Assembly (NCBI GenBank): GCA_020638555.1
Contig: JACKII010000001.1
Span: 682,001-746,000 of the forward strand
Direction: 5' to 3'
Source of the DNA: Alphaproteobacteria bacterium
GTDB lineage: Bacteria > Pseudomonadota > Alphaproteobacteria > Bin95
Length of the DNA: 64,000 nucleotides
The translations under genes were made by a program, and so were the position numbers. Below, piece by piece: positions 25,426-33,524 of the stretch; the stretch's first letter is position 1; every line of letters begins with the position of its first letter. The notes beneath the pieces are model-generated. The model was not told the origin of the DNA. It saw only the letters and a list, made by a program, of their open reading frames with translations, and searched no databases.

Positions 25426-26229
25426 TCAGTGGTCGTCCTCGCCGTCGACACCCAGCACGTCGCGGGCGAGGCGGTGGAGATCGGCGGTCAATGGCGTCGG
25501 GTCCGTATCGACACCGCGGGCGAACGCCTCCGCCACGGTATCCAGCAGCACCAGGCGGGAATGGCGTTTGTCGTCGGCGGCGATGACATGCCAGGGCGCG
25601 GCGGCGGTGGAGGTTCGCTCCAGCATCTCTGTCGCCGCCTCGCGGTAGGCGTCATAGGCGAGATGGGCGCGGATGTCGGCCTCGGAAATCTTCCACCATT
25701 TGAAGCGGTCCCGCACCCGTTCGACCAGGCGGGCCTGTTGCTCGTCCCGGGTCACGTGGAAATAGAATTTGGCGATGCGGATGCCGTCGTCGATCAGCGC
25801 CTGCTCGAACGCGTTGATCTCGTCATAGGCCGCGCGCCAGCGGTCGGCGGGCGTCAGGCCATCGACGCGTTCGACCAGCACCCGGCCGTACCAGGACCGG
25901 TCGAAGATCGCGATCTGGCCGGCGGGCGGCAGGCGGGCCCAGAACCGTTGCAGGTAATGCTGCCCGCGCTCCGCCGGCGTTGGCGGGCCGATGGGCCAGA
26001 CGTGGAAGAAGCGCGGGTCCAGTTCGGCGATCAGGCGGCGGATGGCGCCGCCCTTGCCGGCGGTGTCGCCGCCTTCCACGACCACAATGCCGCGATGGCC
26101 CTGGGTGTGGCCGGCAAGGGCGACCGTGCGCATCCGGTACTGTGCCGGCCGCAGCCGGTCCTCGTAGTCGTCCTTGGAGAGTTTCGGGTGCGCGTCGTCC
26201 GCCGGCAGCGACGGGGGTCGCTCCGCCAT
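25426..26229 (-). CDS. polyphosphate kinase 2 family protein
   Basis: The 267-residue protein is a single-domain PPK2. The Walker A loop is VVEGGDTAGKGGAIRRL (about 49-65) and Walker B is AIFDRSWYGRVLVERV (about 108-123). A lid-like module with KWWKISEADIRAHL and ADDKRHSRL follows. PPK2 enzymes transfer phosphate between polyphosphate and nucleoside mono- or diphosphates; the subclass cannot be fixed from motifs alone. It starts three bases after the upstream dehydrogenase stop, so it is cotranscribed with it, and 34 bases before the acyl-CoA dehydrogenase. Confidence 0.93.
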   Translation of the reverse strand: MAERPPSLPADDAHPKLSKDDYEDRLRPAQYRMRTVALAGHTQGHRGIVVVEGGDTAGKGGAIRRLIAELDPRFFHVWPIGPPTPAERGQHYLQRFWARLPPAGQIAIFDRSWYGRVLVERVDGLTPADRWRAAYDEINAFEQALIDDGIRIAKFYFHVTRDEQQARLVERVRDRFKWWKISEADIRAHLAYDAYREAATEMLERTSTAAAPWHVIAADDKRHSRLVLLDTVAEAFARGVDTDPTPLTADLHRLARDVLGVDGEDDH

Positions 26230-26232
26230 GGG

Positions 26233-27174
26233 CTAGCCCTTGTCCTCGTCCATCACCCGCTTCAGATAGGCCGGGTCCCCGCCCAGCTTGTCCAGGCCGG
26301 CGCGTTCCAGTTGCAGCAGCATCGGCGAGCGGCTGTCGAGATTGCCCCAGCCGCGCGCGACCAGCGCCTCGGTCATCTCCGCATGCACCATGTTGATGAC
26401 GCGCATGGGCACGCCCATGTCGCGACCCAGTTCGGCCGCCAGGCTCACATCCTTGTGGGCGAGGCGCAGCGCGAAATCCGGCGGGTCGTATTTGTCGATC
26501 AGGAATTGCTTGGTCAGCCGGTCGAACGGCCGGGCGCGGCCGAGCGCGCCCTGGCGCACCGCTTCCCACAGCGCGGTTGCGTCGAGGCCGGCCTTGACGC
26601 CGACCGAGAACATCTCAGCCATGGCGGTCTGGATGGCATAGCCGCAGGCATTGTGCACCAGCTTGGCGATGGAGCCGGCGCCGATCTCGCCGATCCAGCG
26701 CACCTGGTCGCCCATGGCGTCGAGCGCGGCGCGGTTCGCCTCGAACACGGCCTTGTCGCCGCCGACCCAGACCGCGAGCTTGCCCGACTCCGCGCCGGCC
26801 GGACCGCCGGAGACGGGGGCGTCCAGATAATGGAAGCCCTTCGCGGCGAATTCGGCGTGCAGGCGGCGCACGACCGTCGGCGAGTTGGTGGCGAGGTCGA
26901 AAAACGCCTGGCCGGGCTTCATGCCGGCGATCAGCCCGGTGTCCGGGTCGGCGGCGACCTTGGTCACCTCCGGCGGGCCGGGCAGGGAGGCCAGCACCAC
27001 GTCCACCTGTGAGGCCAGTTCCGCCGGCGTTTCCGCCCACGCCGCACCGGCGTCGAGATGCTTGCGCGCGTGCTGGCGCGACAGGTCGGAGACCACCAGT
27101 TCGTGGCCGCCCTTCTGAATGTTGCTGGCGAAATGGCCCCCCATGGTGCCGAGGCCGATAAATCCGACTTTCAT
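26233..27174 (-). CDS. 3-hydroxyisobutyrate-dehydrogenase-like oxidoreductase
   Basis: The 313-residue protein belongs to the beta-hydroxyacid dehydrogenase family. The NAD(P) loop is VGFIGLGTMGGHFASNI (3-19). The substrate motif DAPVSGGPAGAESGKL sits near 118-133, and the catalytic lysine lies in AGSIAKLVHNACGY near 170. Members reduce or oxidise 3-hydroxyisobutyrate, tartronate semialdehyde or succinic semialdehyde; which one applies is unknown. The ATG at 27174 is directly before the Rossmann strand, so the longer reading to 27261 is rejected. It leads the operon with PPK2 and acyl-CoA dehydrogenase. Confidence 0.9.
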   Translation of the reverse strand: MKVGFIGLGTMGGHFASNIQKGGHELVVSDLSRQHARKHLDAGAAWAETPAELASQVDVVLASLPGPPEVTKVAADPDTGLIAGMKPGQAFFDLATNSPTVVRRLHAEFAAKGFHYLDAPVSGGPAGAESGKLAVWVGGDKAVFEANRAALDAMGDQVRWIGEIGAGSIAKLVHNACGYAIQTAMAEMFSVGVKAGLDATALWEAVRQGALGRARPFDRLTKQFLIDKYDPPDFALRLAHKDVSLAAELGRDMGVPMRVINMVHAEMTEALVARGWGNLDSRSPMLLQLERAGLDKLGGDPAYLKRVMDEDKG

Positions 27175-27257
27175 CTGCGAGCGTTCCTGCGTTCCAAGTG
27201 TGCCATCGGCGATCCGGGCCGCCGTTCGCGAGAGTATGGACCGGCGCGCGGCCGCCG

Positions 27258-28286
27258 TCACGAGCTTCCCAGGCTGAGCAGATTGTCCAGCGGCCGGTAG
27301 AGGTCTTCCAGATAGGCGATCTCGTCCGGCGGCAGTTCGATCCGGCTCGCTTCCACCAACTGGTCCAACTGCTCCAGGCGGGAAACGCCGACCACCGGGG
27401 CGGCGACGCCCGGCTTGGCGAGCACCCAGGCCACCGCGACCTGCGCCGGCTTGCAGCCCAGGCGACCGGCGACCTCGACCACGCGGTCGGCAATGGCGAA
27501 ATCATTTTCGCCGCGGTAGAGGCCGCGGGTGCGCTCCCTGTCGGCGCCCTGGCTGCGCGTGGTGCTGCCGGCGTCGAGCGAGCCCTTGTAGGCGCCGGTC
27601 AGGATGCCGCGCGCCAGCGGCGACCAGGGGGTCAGGCCCACGCCGGTGGCGAGGCAGTAGGGGTTCATTTCCCGCTCTTCCTCGCGATAGATCAGGTTGT
27701 AATGGTTCTGCATGGAGACGAATTTCGTCCAGCCGTGCCGCTCCGCCGTCATCTGCAACTCGCAGAACTGCCAGGCGAACATGCTGGAGGCGCCGAGATA
27801 GAGCGCCTTGCCCGCCTTCACCACGTCGTGCAGCGCCTCCATCGTCTCCGCGATGGGGGGATGGGCGACGCCGGGGAAGCCGTGCGGGTGGCGATGAATG
27901 ATGAGCTGGTCGACATAGTCGAGACCCATGCGGCGCAGCGAGGCATCGACGCTCTCCATCACGTGCTTGCGGCTGAGCCCGCCCTGGTTCGGCCCCTTGC
28001 CCATGGGCGCGGCCAGCTTGGTGGTCACCACATATTCGTCGCGCCGGCAAAGCTCGCGCAGCAATTGCCCCACCACCTTCTCGCACGAGCCGAGGCCATA
28101 GACATTGGCGCAGTCGAAATAGTTCAGGCCCAGGTCGAGGGCGCGCTTGAAGATCGGCCGCGACTGGTCGATGTCCAGGGTCCAGTCGCCCTGATGGCCG
28201 ACGCCGGGCTCGCCGAAATTCATCGTGCCGAGGCAAAGGCGCGAGACTTGCAGGCCGCTTTGGCCCAGTTGGGTGTGTTGCAGCAT
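27258..28286 (-). CDS. aldo/keto reductase
   Basis: The 342-residue protein is an NADPH-dependent aldo/keto reductase with the (alpha/beta)8 barrel. The catalytic tetrad is visible: Asp and Tyr in YFDCANVYGLGSCEKV (about 55), Lys in YVVTTKLAAPM (about 83) and His in LIIHRHPHGF (about 125). Late motifs PWSPLARGILTG and VVGVSRLEQLDQLV match the YajO/YccK-type group. The ATG at 28286 follows AGGA and begins MLQHTQLGQSGLQVS, the normal start. It is divergent from the GST gene across 163 bases. Confidence 0.92.
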   Translation of the reverse strand: MLQHTQLGQSGLQVSRLCLGTMNFGEPGVGHQGDWTLDIDQSRPIFKRALDLGLNYFDCANVYGLGSCEKVVGQLLRELCRRDEYVVTTKLAAPMGKGPNQGGLSRKHVMESVDASLRRMGLDYVDQLIIHRHPHGFPGVAHPPIAETMEALHDVVKAGKALYLGASSMFAWQFCELQMTAERHGWTKFVSMQNHYNLIYREEEREMNPYCLATGVGLTPWSPLARGILTGAYKGSLDAGSTTRSQGADRERTRGLYRGENDFAIADRVVEVAGRLGCKPAQVAVAWVLAKPGVAAPVVGVSRLEQLDQLVEASRIELPPDEIAYLEDLYRPLDNLLSLGSS

Positions 28287-28449
28287 GGGGGAATTCCTGG
28301 GAAGGCTGTCGTAGCTGGCTCGCGCCACTATGCCCAGTGAGGCCGCGGCCGGCCAGCCTTCTCGGCGCCCGCTTTTCCGATTGCGCCCGAAGGGCACTGG
28401 GATAGAGTAATCCGACCGGTATCCGAGCAACAACGGGATGGAATGGCCG

Positions 28450-29091
28450 ATGATCAAAGTATGGGGCCGGCCCGACGGGTCGAATGTGATCAAGGCGATG
28501 TGGTGCATCGGCGAGCTGGGCATCCCCTATGAGCGCATCGATTGGGGCGGCAAGTTCGGCGGCAACGACGATCCGGCCTACCGGGCCAAGAACCCGAACG
28601 GCCGCCTGCCGACCATCGAGGAAGACGACGGCTGGTGCGTCTGGGAATCGGGCGCGGTCATCCGCTATCTGGCTGCCAAGCACGATCCGGGCGGGCTCTA
28701 TCCCGCCGACCTGCGCGCCCGTGCCGATGCGGACCGCTGGATGGACTGGAGTTCGCTGAACCTGGCGCCCTTCAACCCGGTCTATCTCGACTATTTCTTC
28801 CGGCGCTCGCCCGCCGAGCGTGATATCGCGACGATCGAGGCGGCAGTGAAGGCCGCCATTCCGCGCTACGACATTCTCGACGCGCATCTGAAGGGGCGCG
28901 ACTATGTTTGCGGCGACCGGCTGACCATGGGCGACATTCCCGCCGGCGTGCTGACCCATCGCTGGATCACCTGGACGCCCAGGGACCTGCGCCCGTCCCA
29001 TCCCCATGTCGAAGCCTGGTATGCCCGCCTCTGCGAGCGGCCTGCCTATCGCGAGCATGTGGTGGACAAAACCAACAAGCTGCCGGCGTGA
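28450..29091 (+). CDS. glutathione S-transferase family protein
   Basis: The 213-residue protein has an N-terminal thioredoxin-like domain (1-82) opening IKVWGRPDGSNVIKAMW, with the glutathione-binding NGRLPTIEEDD and WESGAVIRYLA segments, and a helical C-terminal domain. A serine in GSNV is at the usual catalytic position of bacterial GSTs. The ATG at 28450 gives the standard family start; a second ATG at 28438 adds four residues. Substrate unknown. It is followed by a 433-base gap that holds repeats only. Confidence 0.9.
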   Translation: MIKVWGRPDGSNVIKAMWCIGELGIPYERIDWGGKFGGNDDPAYRAKNPNGRLPTIEEDDGWCVWESGAVIRYLAAKHDPGGLYPADLRARADADRWMDWSSLNLAPFNPVYLDYFFRRSPAERDIATIEAAVKAAIPRYDILDAHLKGRDYVCGDRLTMGDIPAGVLTHRWITWTPRDLRPSHPHVEAWYARLCERPAYREHVVDKTNKLPA

Positions 29092-29147
29092 GACGAGGCT
29101 CGACGGCTTCGCCTAACGGCACAACCCGCCGTTTTGTCCCGTCTCGG

Positions 29148-29472
29148 CGTCATTGCGAGACGCCATAGGCGACGAAGCAATCCAGGCCAGAGGCCGCTAG
29201 CGCGCTTGCGGTCCTGGTTGAAGCACTTGGACATTTCCGGAAACCTTGATTCCGTCATGGCGAGGAGCGAAGCGACGAAGCCATCCAGCCGTTTTTCAGC
29301 GTGTCAAACTCTGGATTGCTTCGCCTTCGGCTCGCAATGACGGTTTCCGGACGTGTTCGCTTTCCTACCCCATCGTCCCTGTCCCTGCTTTCGCGAGGAC
29401 AGGGACGATGGGATGATGAGCCAACTCTGGAACAGAAGCCACCACGCCCGCTGTCGCGGGCTCGCAATGACG
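29148..29472. repeat. cluster of dispersed palindromic repeats
   Basis: The gap from the GST stop (29091) to the Ldh_2 gene (29525) holds no gene. It carries CGTCATTGCGAG at 29148-29159, a variant CGTCATGGCGAGGAGCG near 29255, and two inverted ends CTCGCAATGACG at 29331-29342 and 29461-29472. Between them are AAGCAATCC and GGATTGCTTCG blocks. This is the same family as 20909-21013, but with several copies nested together. Confidence 0.85.
29369..29412. repeat. 16-bp perfect hairpin, related to the 16.1 and 63.1 kb repeat
   Basis: CCCATCGTCCCTGTCC (29369-29384) faces its exact reverse complement at 29397-29412 around a 12-base loop. The bases after it (GGACAGGG, then GATGAGCCA) resemble the repeat at 63063-63117 and the inverted copy at 16081-16135. 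It sits inside the CATTGCGAG repeat cluster. Confidence 0.75.
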
Positions 29473-29524
29473 GCGAAGGGGCAAATGGTGCTGGCGCAAC
29501 AAGGCCAGTGGCCTCAACTGCCGC

Positions 29525-30508
29525 CTACCCCAGAAACGCCCTGAGCTTGGCCAGGATTTCGGCATTGACCTCGAAGCCGCCGGCGGCGCGCGCGGCTTCG
29601 CGCACCTGGAACGAGCGGTCGAAGGGCATGCGCACCGGCCGGGACGGGTCCAGCGGTTTGGCGCCGCGCACCGCCTCGGCATAGTCGGCCATCCGGCGTT
29701 TGGTGGCTTCGCCGTCGCCGAACAGATCGGCCTTCATGGCGACGATGACCATGCCGAAGCCGCCCATATTGTCGGTGATGCCGTCCGAGCCCGCCAGCAC
29801 GCCCAGCAATTGCACCATCAGGCCCAGGCCCGAGCCCTTGTGCCCGCCCCAGGCGGTGAAGGCGCCTTTCAGCGCCGCGCTCGGATCGGTGGTCGGCCGG
29901 CCGTCGGGGCCGATGGCACGGCCCTCCGGCAGCGGCTGGCCCAGGCGGCGGGCCAGTTGCACCTCCGCGTGCATGATAGTGCTGGTGCCGATGTCCCAGA
30001 TGATCGGGTGCGGCTCGGCCGGAAAGCCGAAACAGATCGGGTTGGTGCCGAACCGTCCCTCCGCCGCGCCGTGGGGCGCGACCCAGGGGCCGGCGTTGGA
30101 GGCGATCATGCTGACCAGGTCGTGCGCCGCCATCTGCTCGGCATAGTAGGACAGCATGCCGGTGTAATAGGTGTTCACCAGCCCGACCGCGGCGAGGCCG
30201 TAGGTCCGGGCCTTGTCGATGGCGATGGCGGTGGCGCGCTGGCCGACGATATAGCCGATATGGTCGTGGCCCTCGATCTTGGCCGAGACCGGGGTTTCGT
30301 GCGTGACCGCGATCGGTTCGCCCGGCAGGCCGGTGCGGGCGATGCGCTCGGTGATGGCGACGGCGCGGGCGAGGCCGCCATAGCCGAGGCCGCGCAGTTC
30401 GCAGTCGATCAGATGGTCGACGATGGCGGGCAGGTCCGCTTCCGCATGGCCCAGCTTGCGCATGACGCGGGTGAGCAGATCGGCGGCGTCGGCGGTGGCG
30501 ATGCGCAT
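29525..30508 (-). CDS. malate/L-lactate dehydrogenase (Ldh_2) family protein
   Basis: The 327-residue protein has the fold of the Ldh_2 family (YiaK, ComC, MDH of archaea), NAD(P)-dependent reductases of 2-oxo acids. Family segments include ASNAGPWVAPHGAAEGRFGT, GFPAEPHPIIWDIGTS and the C-terminal GGHKGSGLGLMVQLL. The N-terminal motif that is normally RGVDSHG reads RGLGYGG, so the conserved catalytic histidine near residue 44 appears to be glycine. It starts 12 bases after dctM, so it is the last gene of the TRAP operon and probably acts on the imported acid. Substrate is not known. Confidence 0.88.
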   Translation of the reverse strand: MRIATADAADLLTRVMRKLGHAEADLPAIVDHLIDCELRGLGYGGLARAVAITERIARTGLPGEPIAVTHETPVSAKIEGHDHIGYIVGQRATAIAIDKARTYGLAAVGLVNTYYTGMLSYYAEQMAAHDLVSMIASNAGPWVAPHGAAEGRFGTNPICFGFPAEPHPIIWDIGTSTIMHAEVQLARRLGQPLPEGRAIGPDGRPTTDPSAALKGAFTAWGGHKGSGLGLMVQLLGVLAGSDGITDNMGGFGMVIVAMKADLFGDGEATKRRMADYAEAVRGAKPLDPSRPVRMPFDRSFQVREAARAAGGFEVNAEILAKLRAFLG

Positions 30509-30520
30509 GGGATTGGCTCC

Positions 30521-31831
30521 TCAGTACATGGTGTTGGGCAGCCAGGTGGACAGGCCCGGGAACACGATCAGCACGGCGAGCGCCATCACCTCGATCACGA
30601 CGAAGGGCAGCACGCCCGCGAACAGTTCCGCGGTCCTGACCCGGCCGCCGGAGGCGGACACCACGGCGAACAGGTTCAGGCCGACCGGCGGCGTGATCAC
30701 CGCGATTTCGATCATCTTGGTCAGGATGATGCCGAACCAGATCGGGTCCATGCCGAACGCCTTGACCACCGGAAAGACGAAGGGGACGGTCATCACCAGC
30801 ATGGACAGCGGGTCGATGAACATGCCCATGACGAAATACATCGCCACCATCGCCAGGATGAAGGTGGGCGCGGTGAAGCCCGCGTCGGTCACCAGCACGG
30901 TCAGGTCGGCGACGAAGCCGCTCACCACCAGGAAGCGGCTGAACAGCAGGCCGCCGATGATGATGATGAACAGGACGCTGGTCAGTTCCGCCGTCTGGCG
31001 CACGCTTTCCCAGATCGCCGCCGGCCCCAGCCGCCGGCGCGCGAGGCCGATCAGCAGCGCGCCCACCGCGCCGAACGCGCCGGCGGCGGTCGGCGGCGTG
31101 ATGCCGGTGTAGATGCCGCCCAGCACGATCACCACCAGCAGCAGCATCGGCCAGATGCCCGAAAGCCCGCGCAGCTTCTGGACCAGGTTTAGGCGCACGC
31201 CGGCCGGTGGCGCCCATTCCGGTTTCAGCCGCAGCATTACCGGAATGGCCGTCACATAGCAGGCGGCGGTGAACAGGCCGGGGATGATGCCGGCGATGAA
31301 CAGGGCGCCGATGCTCTCGCCGGTCAGAATGCCGAAAATGACGAAGGTCAGGCTGGGCGGAATGAGGGCGGCGAACGTGCCGGCGGCGGCGATGCAGCCG
31401 GCGCTGACGCCGCGATTGTAGCCGAGCGCCAGCATTTCCGGCAGGGCGATGCGCGTGAACATGGCGGCATTGACCACGGTCGAGCCGCTGATGGCGGCAA
31501 AGCCGGCGCTGGCGATGACGGTGGCCATATAGAGGCCGCCGCGAATGCCGCCGACCCATTTGTTCACGGCCCCGTACAGTTCGCCGATAATGCCGGCGGC
31601 CGACGCCAGCGCGCCCATCAGCACGAACATCGGGATGACCGCGAAAGCGTATTCGCTAGCGGTGGAATAGGGCAGGGTTTGAAAGGTGATCAGCAGAAAG
31701 TCCAGGTCGGTCACCAGGACCATGCCGACCGCGCCGACCAGGGTGATGCAGAAGGCGATCGGCACGCCCAGGCCGGCGAAAAACACCAGCGCGGCGATGC
31801 CGATAAAGCCCATGGTGATCGGCTCCATCAT
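30521..31831 (-). CDS. dctM: TRAP transporter large permease
   Basis: The 436-residue protein is the DctM subunit of a tripartite ATP-independent periplasmic transporter, with about twelve inner-membrane helices. Recognisable stretches are AGIIGELYGAVNKWVGGIRG near 60, ISGSTVVNAAMFTRIALPEM near 97, and AVITPPVGLNLFAV near 375. It drives solute import with a sodium gradient, together with DctQ and DctP. The ATG at 31831 overlaps the dctQ stop as ATGA. The Ldh_2-family gene follows after 12 bases. Substrate is likely an organic acid (family knowledge). Confidence 0.96.
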   Translation of the reverse strand: MMEPITMGFIGIAALVFFAGLGVPIAFCITLVGAVGMVLVTDLDFLLITFQTLPYSTASEYAFAVIPMFVLMGALASAAGIIGELYGAVNKWVGGIRGGLYMATVIASAGFAAISGSTVVNAAMFTRIALPEMLALGYNRGVSAGCIAAAGTFAALIPPSLTFVIFGILTGESIGALFIAGIIPGLFTAACYVTAIPVMLRLKPEWAPPAGVRLNLVQKLRGLSGIWPMLLLVVIVLGGIYTGITPPTAAGAFGAVGALLIGLARRRLGPAAIWESVRQTAELTSVLFIIIIGGLLFSRFLVVSGFVADLTVLVTDAGFTAPTFILAMVAMYFVMGMFIDPLSMLVMTVPFVFPVVKAFGMDPIWFGIILTKMIEIAVITPPVGLNLFAVVSASGGRVRTAELFAGVLPFVVIEVMALAVLIVFPGLSTWLPNTMY

Positions 31832-32367
31832 AACGCGGCGTCGTCCTCGATGGCGTGCGCCTCAAAGGCGTCCGGATCGCCCCGGCAAAGGTGAACGAAC
31901 TGGCGCAGGCTCTCCAGCAGCGCGATCACGCAGCCGATGCAGAGCGCGATCTTGCCGGGCCAGATCGGGAACCGGGTCAGGCCCAGCGAGCGCTCGTCGA
32001 TGGCGATGCTTTCCGTCGCCGCGATGTAGCCGCGCCAGGCCAGGATGGCGAAAAAGGCGATGGCGGCCAACAAGGCCAGCGCCGTCAGGCCGGTGCGGAC
32101 CCAGCCGGGTCGCAGGCGGCCGGTCAGGATGTCGACGGTGACATGGCCGCGCCGGTGCTGGGCGAAGGCCAGGCCCATGAACACGACCACCACCAGCGAC
32201 GCCTCGCTGAATTCGAGGGCGCTCGGCACCGGCGTCGCCAGCAATTGCGTGCCGACGCTGTCGGCGGTGCCGACAATCGCCAGCAGGCCGATGAACACCG
32301 CCGCAACCGCCAGCGCCGCGGTGCCGAGCCATTGGATTGCGCGGTCGCAGAATCGGAGAAAGGGCAT
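31828..32367 (-). CDS. dctQ: TRAP transporter small permease
   Basis: The 179-residue protein has four predicted membrane helices (about 15-40, 55-72, 92-112 and 135-160) and the DctQ features EFSEASLVVVVFMGLAFAQ and RRGHVTVDIL. It is the small membrane subunit that joins DctM in the TRAP complex. The start at 32367 lies 34 bases after the dctP stop, and its stop overlaps the dctM ATG, consistent with one dctP-dctQ-dctM-Ldh_2 transcript. Confidence 0.93.
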   Translation of the reverse strand: MPFLRFCDRAIQWLGTAALAVAAVFIGLLAIVGTADSVGTQLLATPVPSALEFSEASLVVVVFMGLAFAQHRRGHVTVDILTGRLRPGWVRTGLTALALLAAIAFFAILAWRGYIAATESIAIDERSLGLTRFPIWPGKIALCIGCVIALLESLRQFVHLCRGDPDAFEAHAIEDDAAL

Positions 32368-32401
32368 GGGCGCTCGCTTTGGTTGCGCAGGGCCGGAGCC
32401 C

Positions 32402-33424
32402 CTAAAGGCCCAGGTCCTTGCGCACCTTGGCGGCGTATTCCTTCGCCCCGGCCTCCTGCCCGGTCTTCGCCATTTCCGCGATCCAGGCGTCGATCATGTC
32501 CGGCACGGTTTCTTCGAGCTTGGCCTGCTCCTCGAACTTCACCAGTTCCGCGCCGCCGTCCAGGCACTCTTTCAGACCGTTGTCTTCGGCGGCCTTGGTG
32601 CCGGCGACGCCGAAGTCGGTCGCGTCACGGCCGACCTGGACCAGCAGGTCCTGCACGTTTTGCGGCAGTGCGTCGAACTTGCGTTTGTTCATCGCCAGGA
32701 AGAACGCATTGATGCCGCCCAGCTTGATGTCGATCACGTATTTCGCGACTTCATAAAGCTTATACGACCCGAACAGGGCATAGGTCAGGTAGGAGCAGTC
32801 CATCGAGCCGCGCTTCAGCGCCTCGTACATGTCCGCCGGCAGGACGTTGACCGGGGTGGCCTTGAGCGCATCGAACATGATCGGCATGTAATTGCCGAAG
32901 GTGCGGATCTTCTTGCCCTCGAAATCCGCCACCGTGCGCACCGGCGACGTGCAGATCAGCTTGTAGTTCGGCAGATAGCGGTTGACGAGCGGCTTGATGT
33001 TGTTGCGTGCGTATTCGGCGATCTGGTTCGGGTCGGTCTCGTCCAGCTTCATCGCCACTCGCATGGCCGCTTCGCCGTCGAAAAACGTCATCGGCAGCGA
33101 GTTGGTCATGGCCGCATAGGGCAGGGCCGAGGTGAAATAGCCCTGGACGACCGAGCCCATGTCGACCGCGCCCTTGCTCACCAGGTCCAGCATCTCGTTC
33201 GACTTGCCGAGCGCGCCGCCGTAAAACACCTTCACCTTGATCTTGCCGCCGGAGCGCTTTTCCACCTCGTCGGCGAAATACTGCGCCGGCTCGGTCATGT
33301 AGTTGGATTTGGGAAAGCCGGTCGCATAGCGGAAGGTCATCGACGGATAATCTTCGGCCTGGGCGCTGGCGGCGGCACCCAGCAAGGCCACCGCGGCAAA
33401 GGCCGCGCGGAGCGGTTTCATCAT
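32402..33424 (-). CDS. dctP: TRAP transporter periplasmic solute-binding protein
   Basis: The 340-residue protein has a signal peptide (MKPLRAAFAAVALLGAAASA, cleavage near AQAED). The DctP fold follows, with FADEVEKRSGGKIKVKVFYG near 50, ADFEGKKIRTFGNYMPIMFD near 165 and the conserved arginine of the R-T/P-x-x segment that binds a carboxylate. NMYEALKRGSMDC-like ADMYEALKRGSMDC follows the usual pattern. It captures the substrate for DctQM. The LysR gene is directly upstream on the same strand and may regulate it. Confidence 0.95.
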   Translation of the reverse strand: MMKPLRAAFAAVALLGAAASAQAEDYPSMTFRYATGFPKSNYMTEPAQYFADEVEKRSGGKIKVKVFYGGALGKSNEMLDLVSKGAVDMGSVVQGYFTSALPYAAMTNSLPMTFFDGEAAMRVAMKLDETDPNQIAEYARNNIKPLVNRYLPNYKLICTSPVRTVADFEGKKIRTFGNYMPIMFDALKATPVNVLPADMYEALKRGSMDCSYLTYALFGSYKLYEVAKYVIDIKLGGINAFFLAMNKRKFDALPQNVQDLLVQVGRDATDFGVAGTKAAEDNGLKECLDGGAELVKFEEQAKLEETVPDMIDAWIAEMAKTGQEAGAKEYAAKVRKDLGL

Positions 33425-33524
33425 GGCGTTCGATCCCTGGCGTTAACGCATTGGCGCTCGTTGGCGCCGGCCAGAGACTAAAGGAGGTGCGACAGGTTGG
33501 CTAGCCCTCTGGGCCGGGCCGGCG

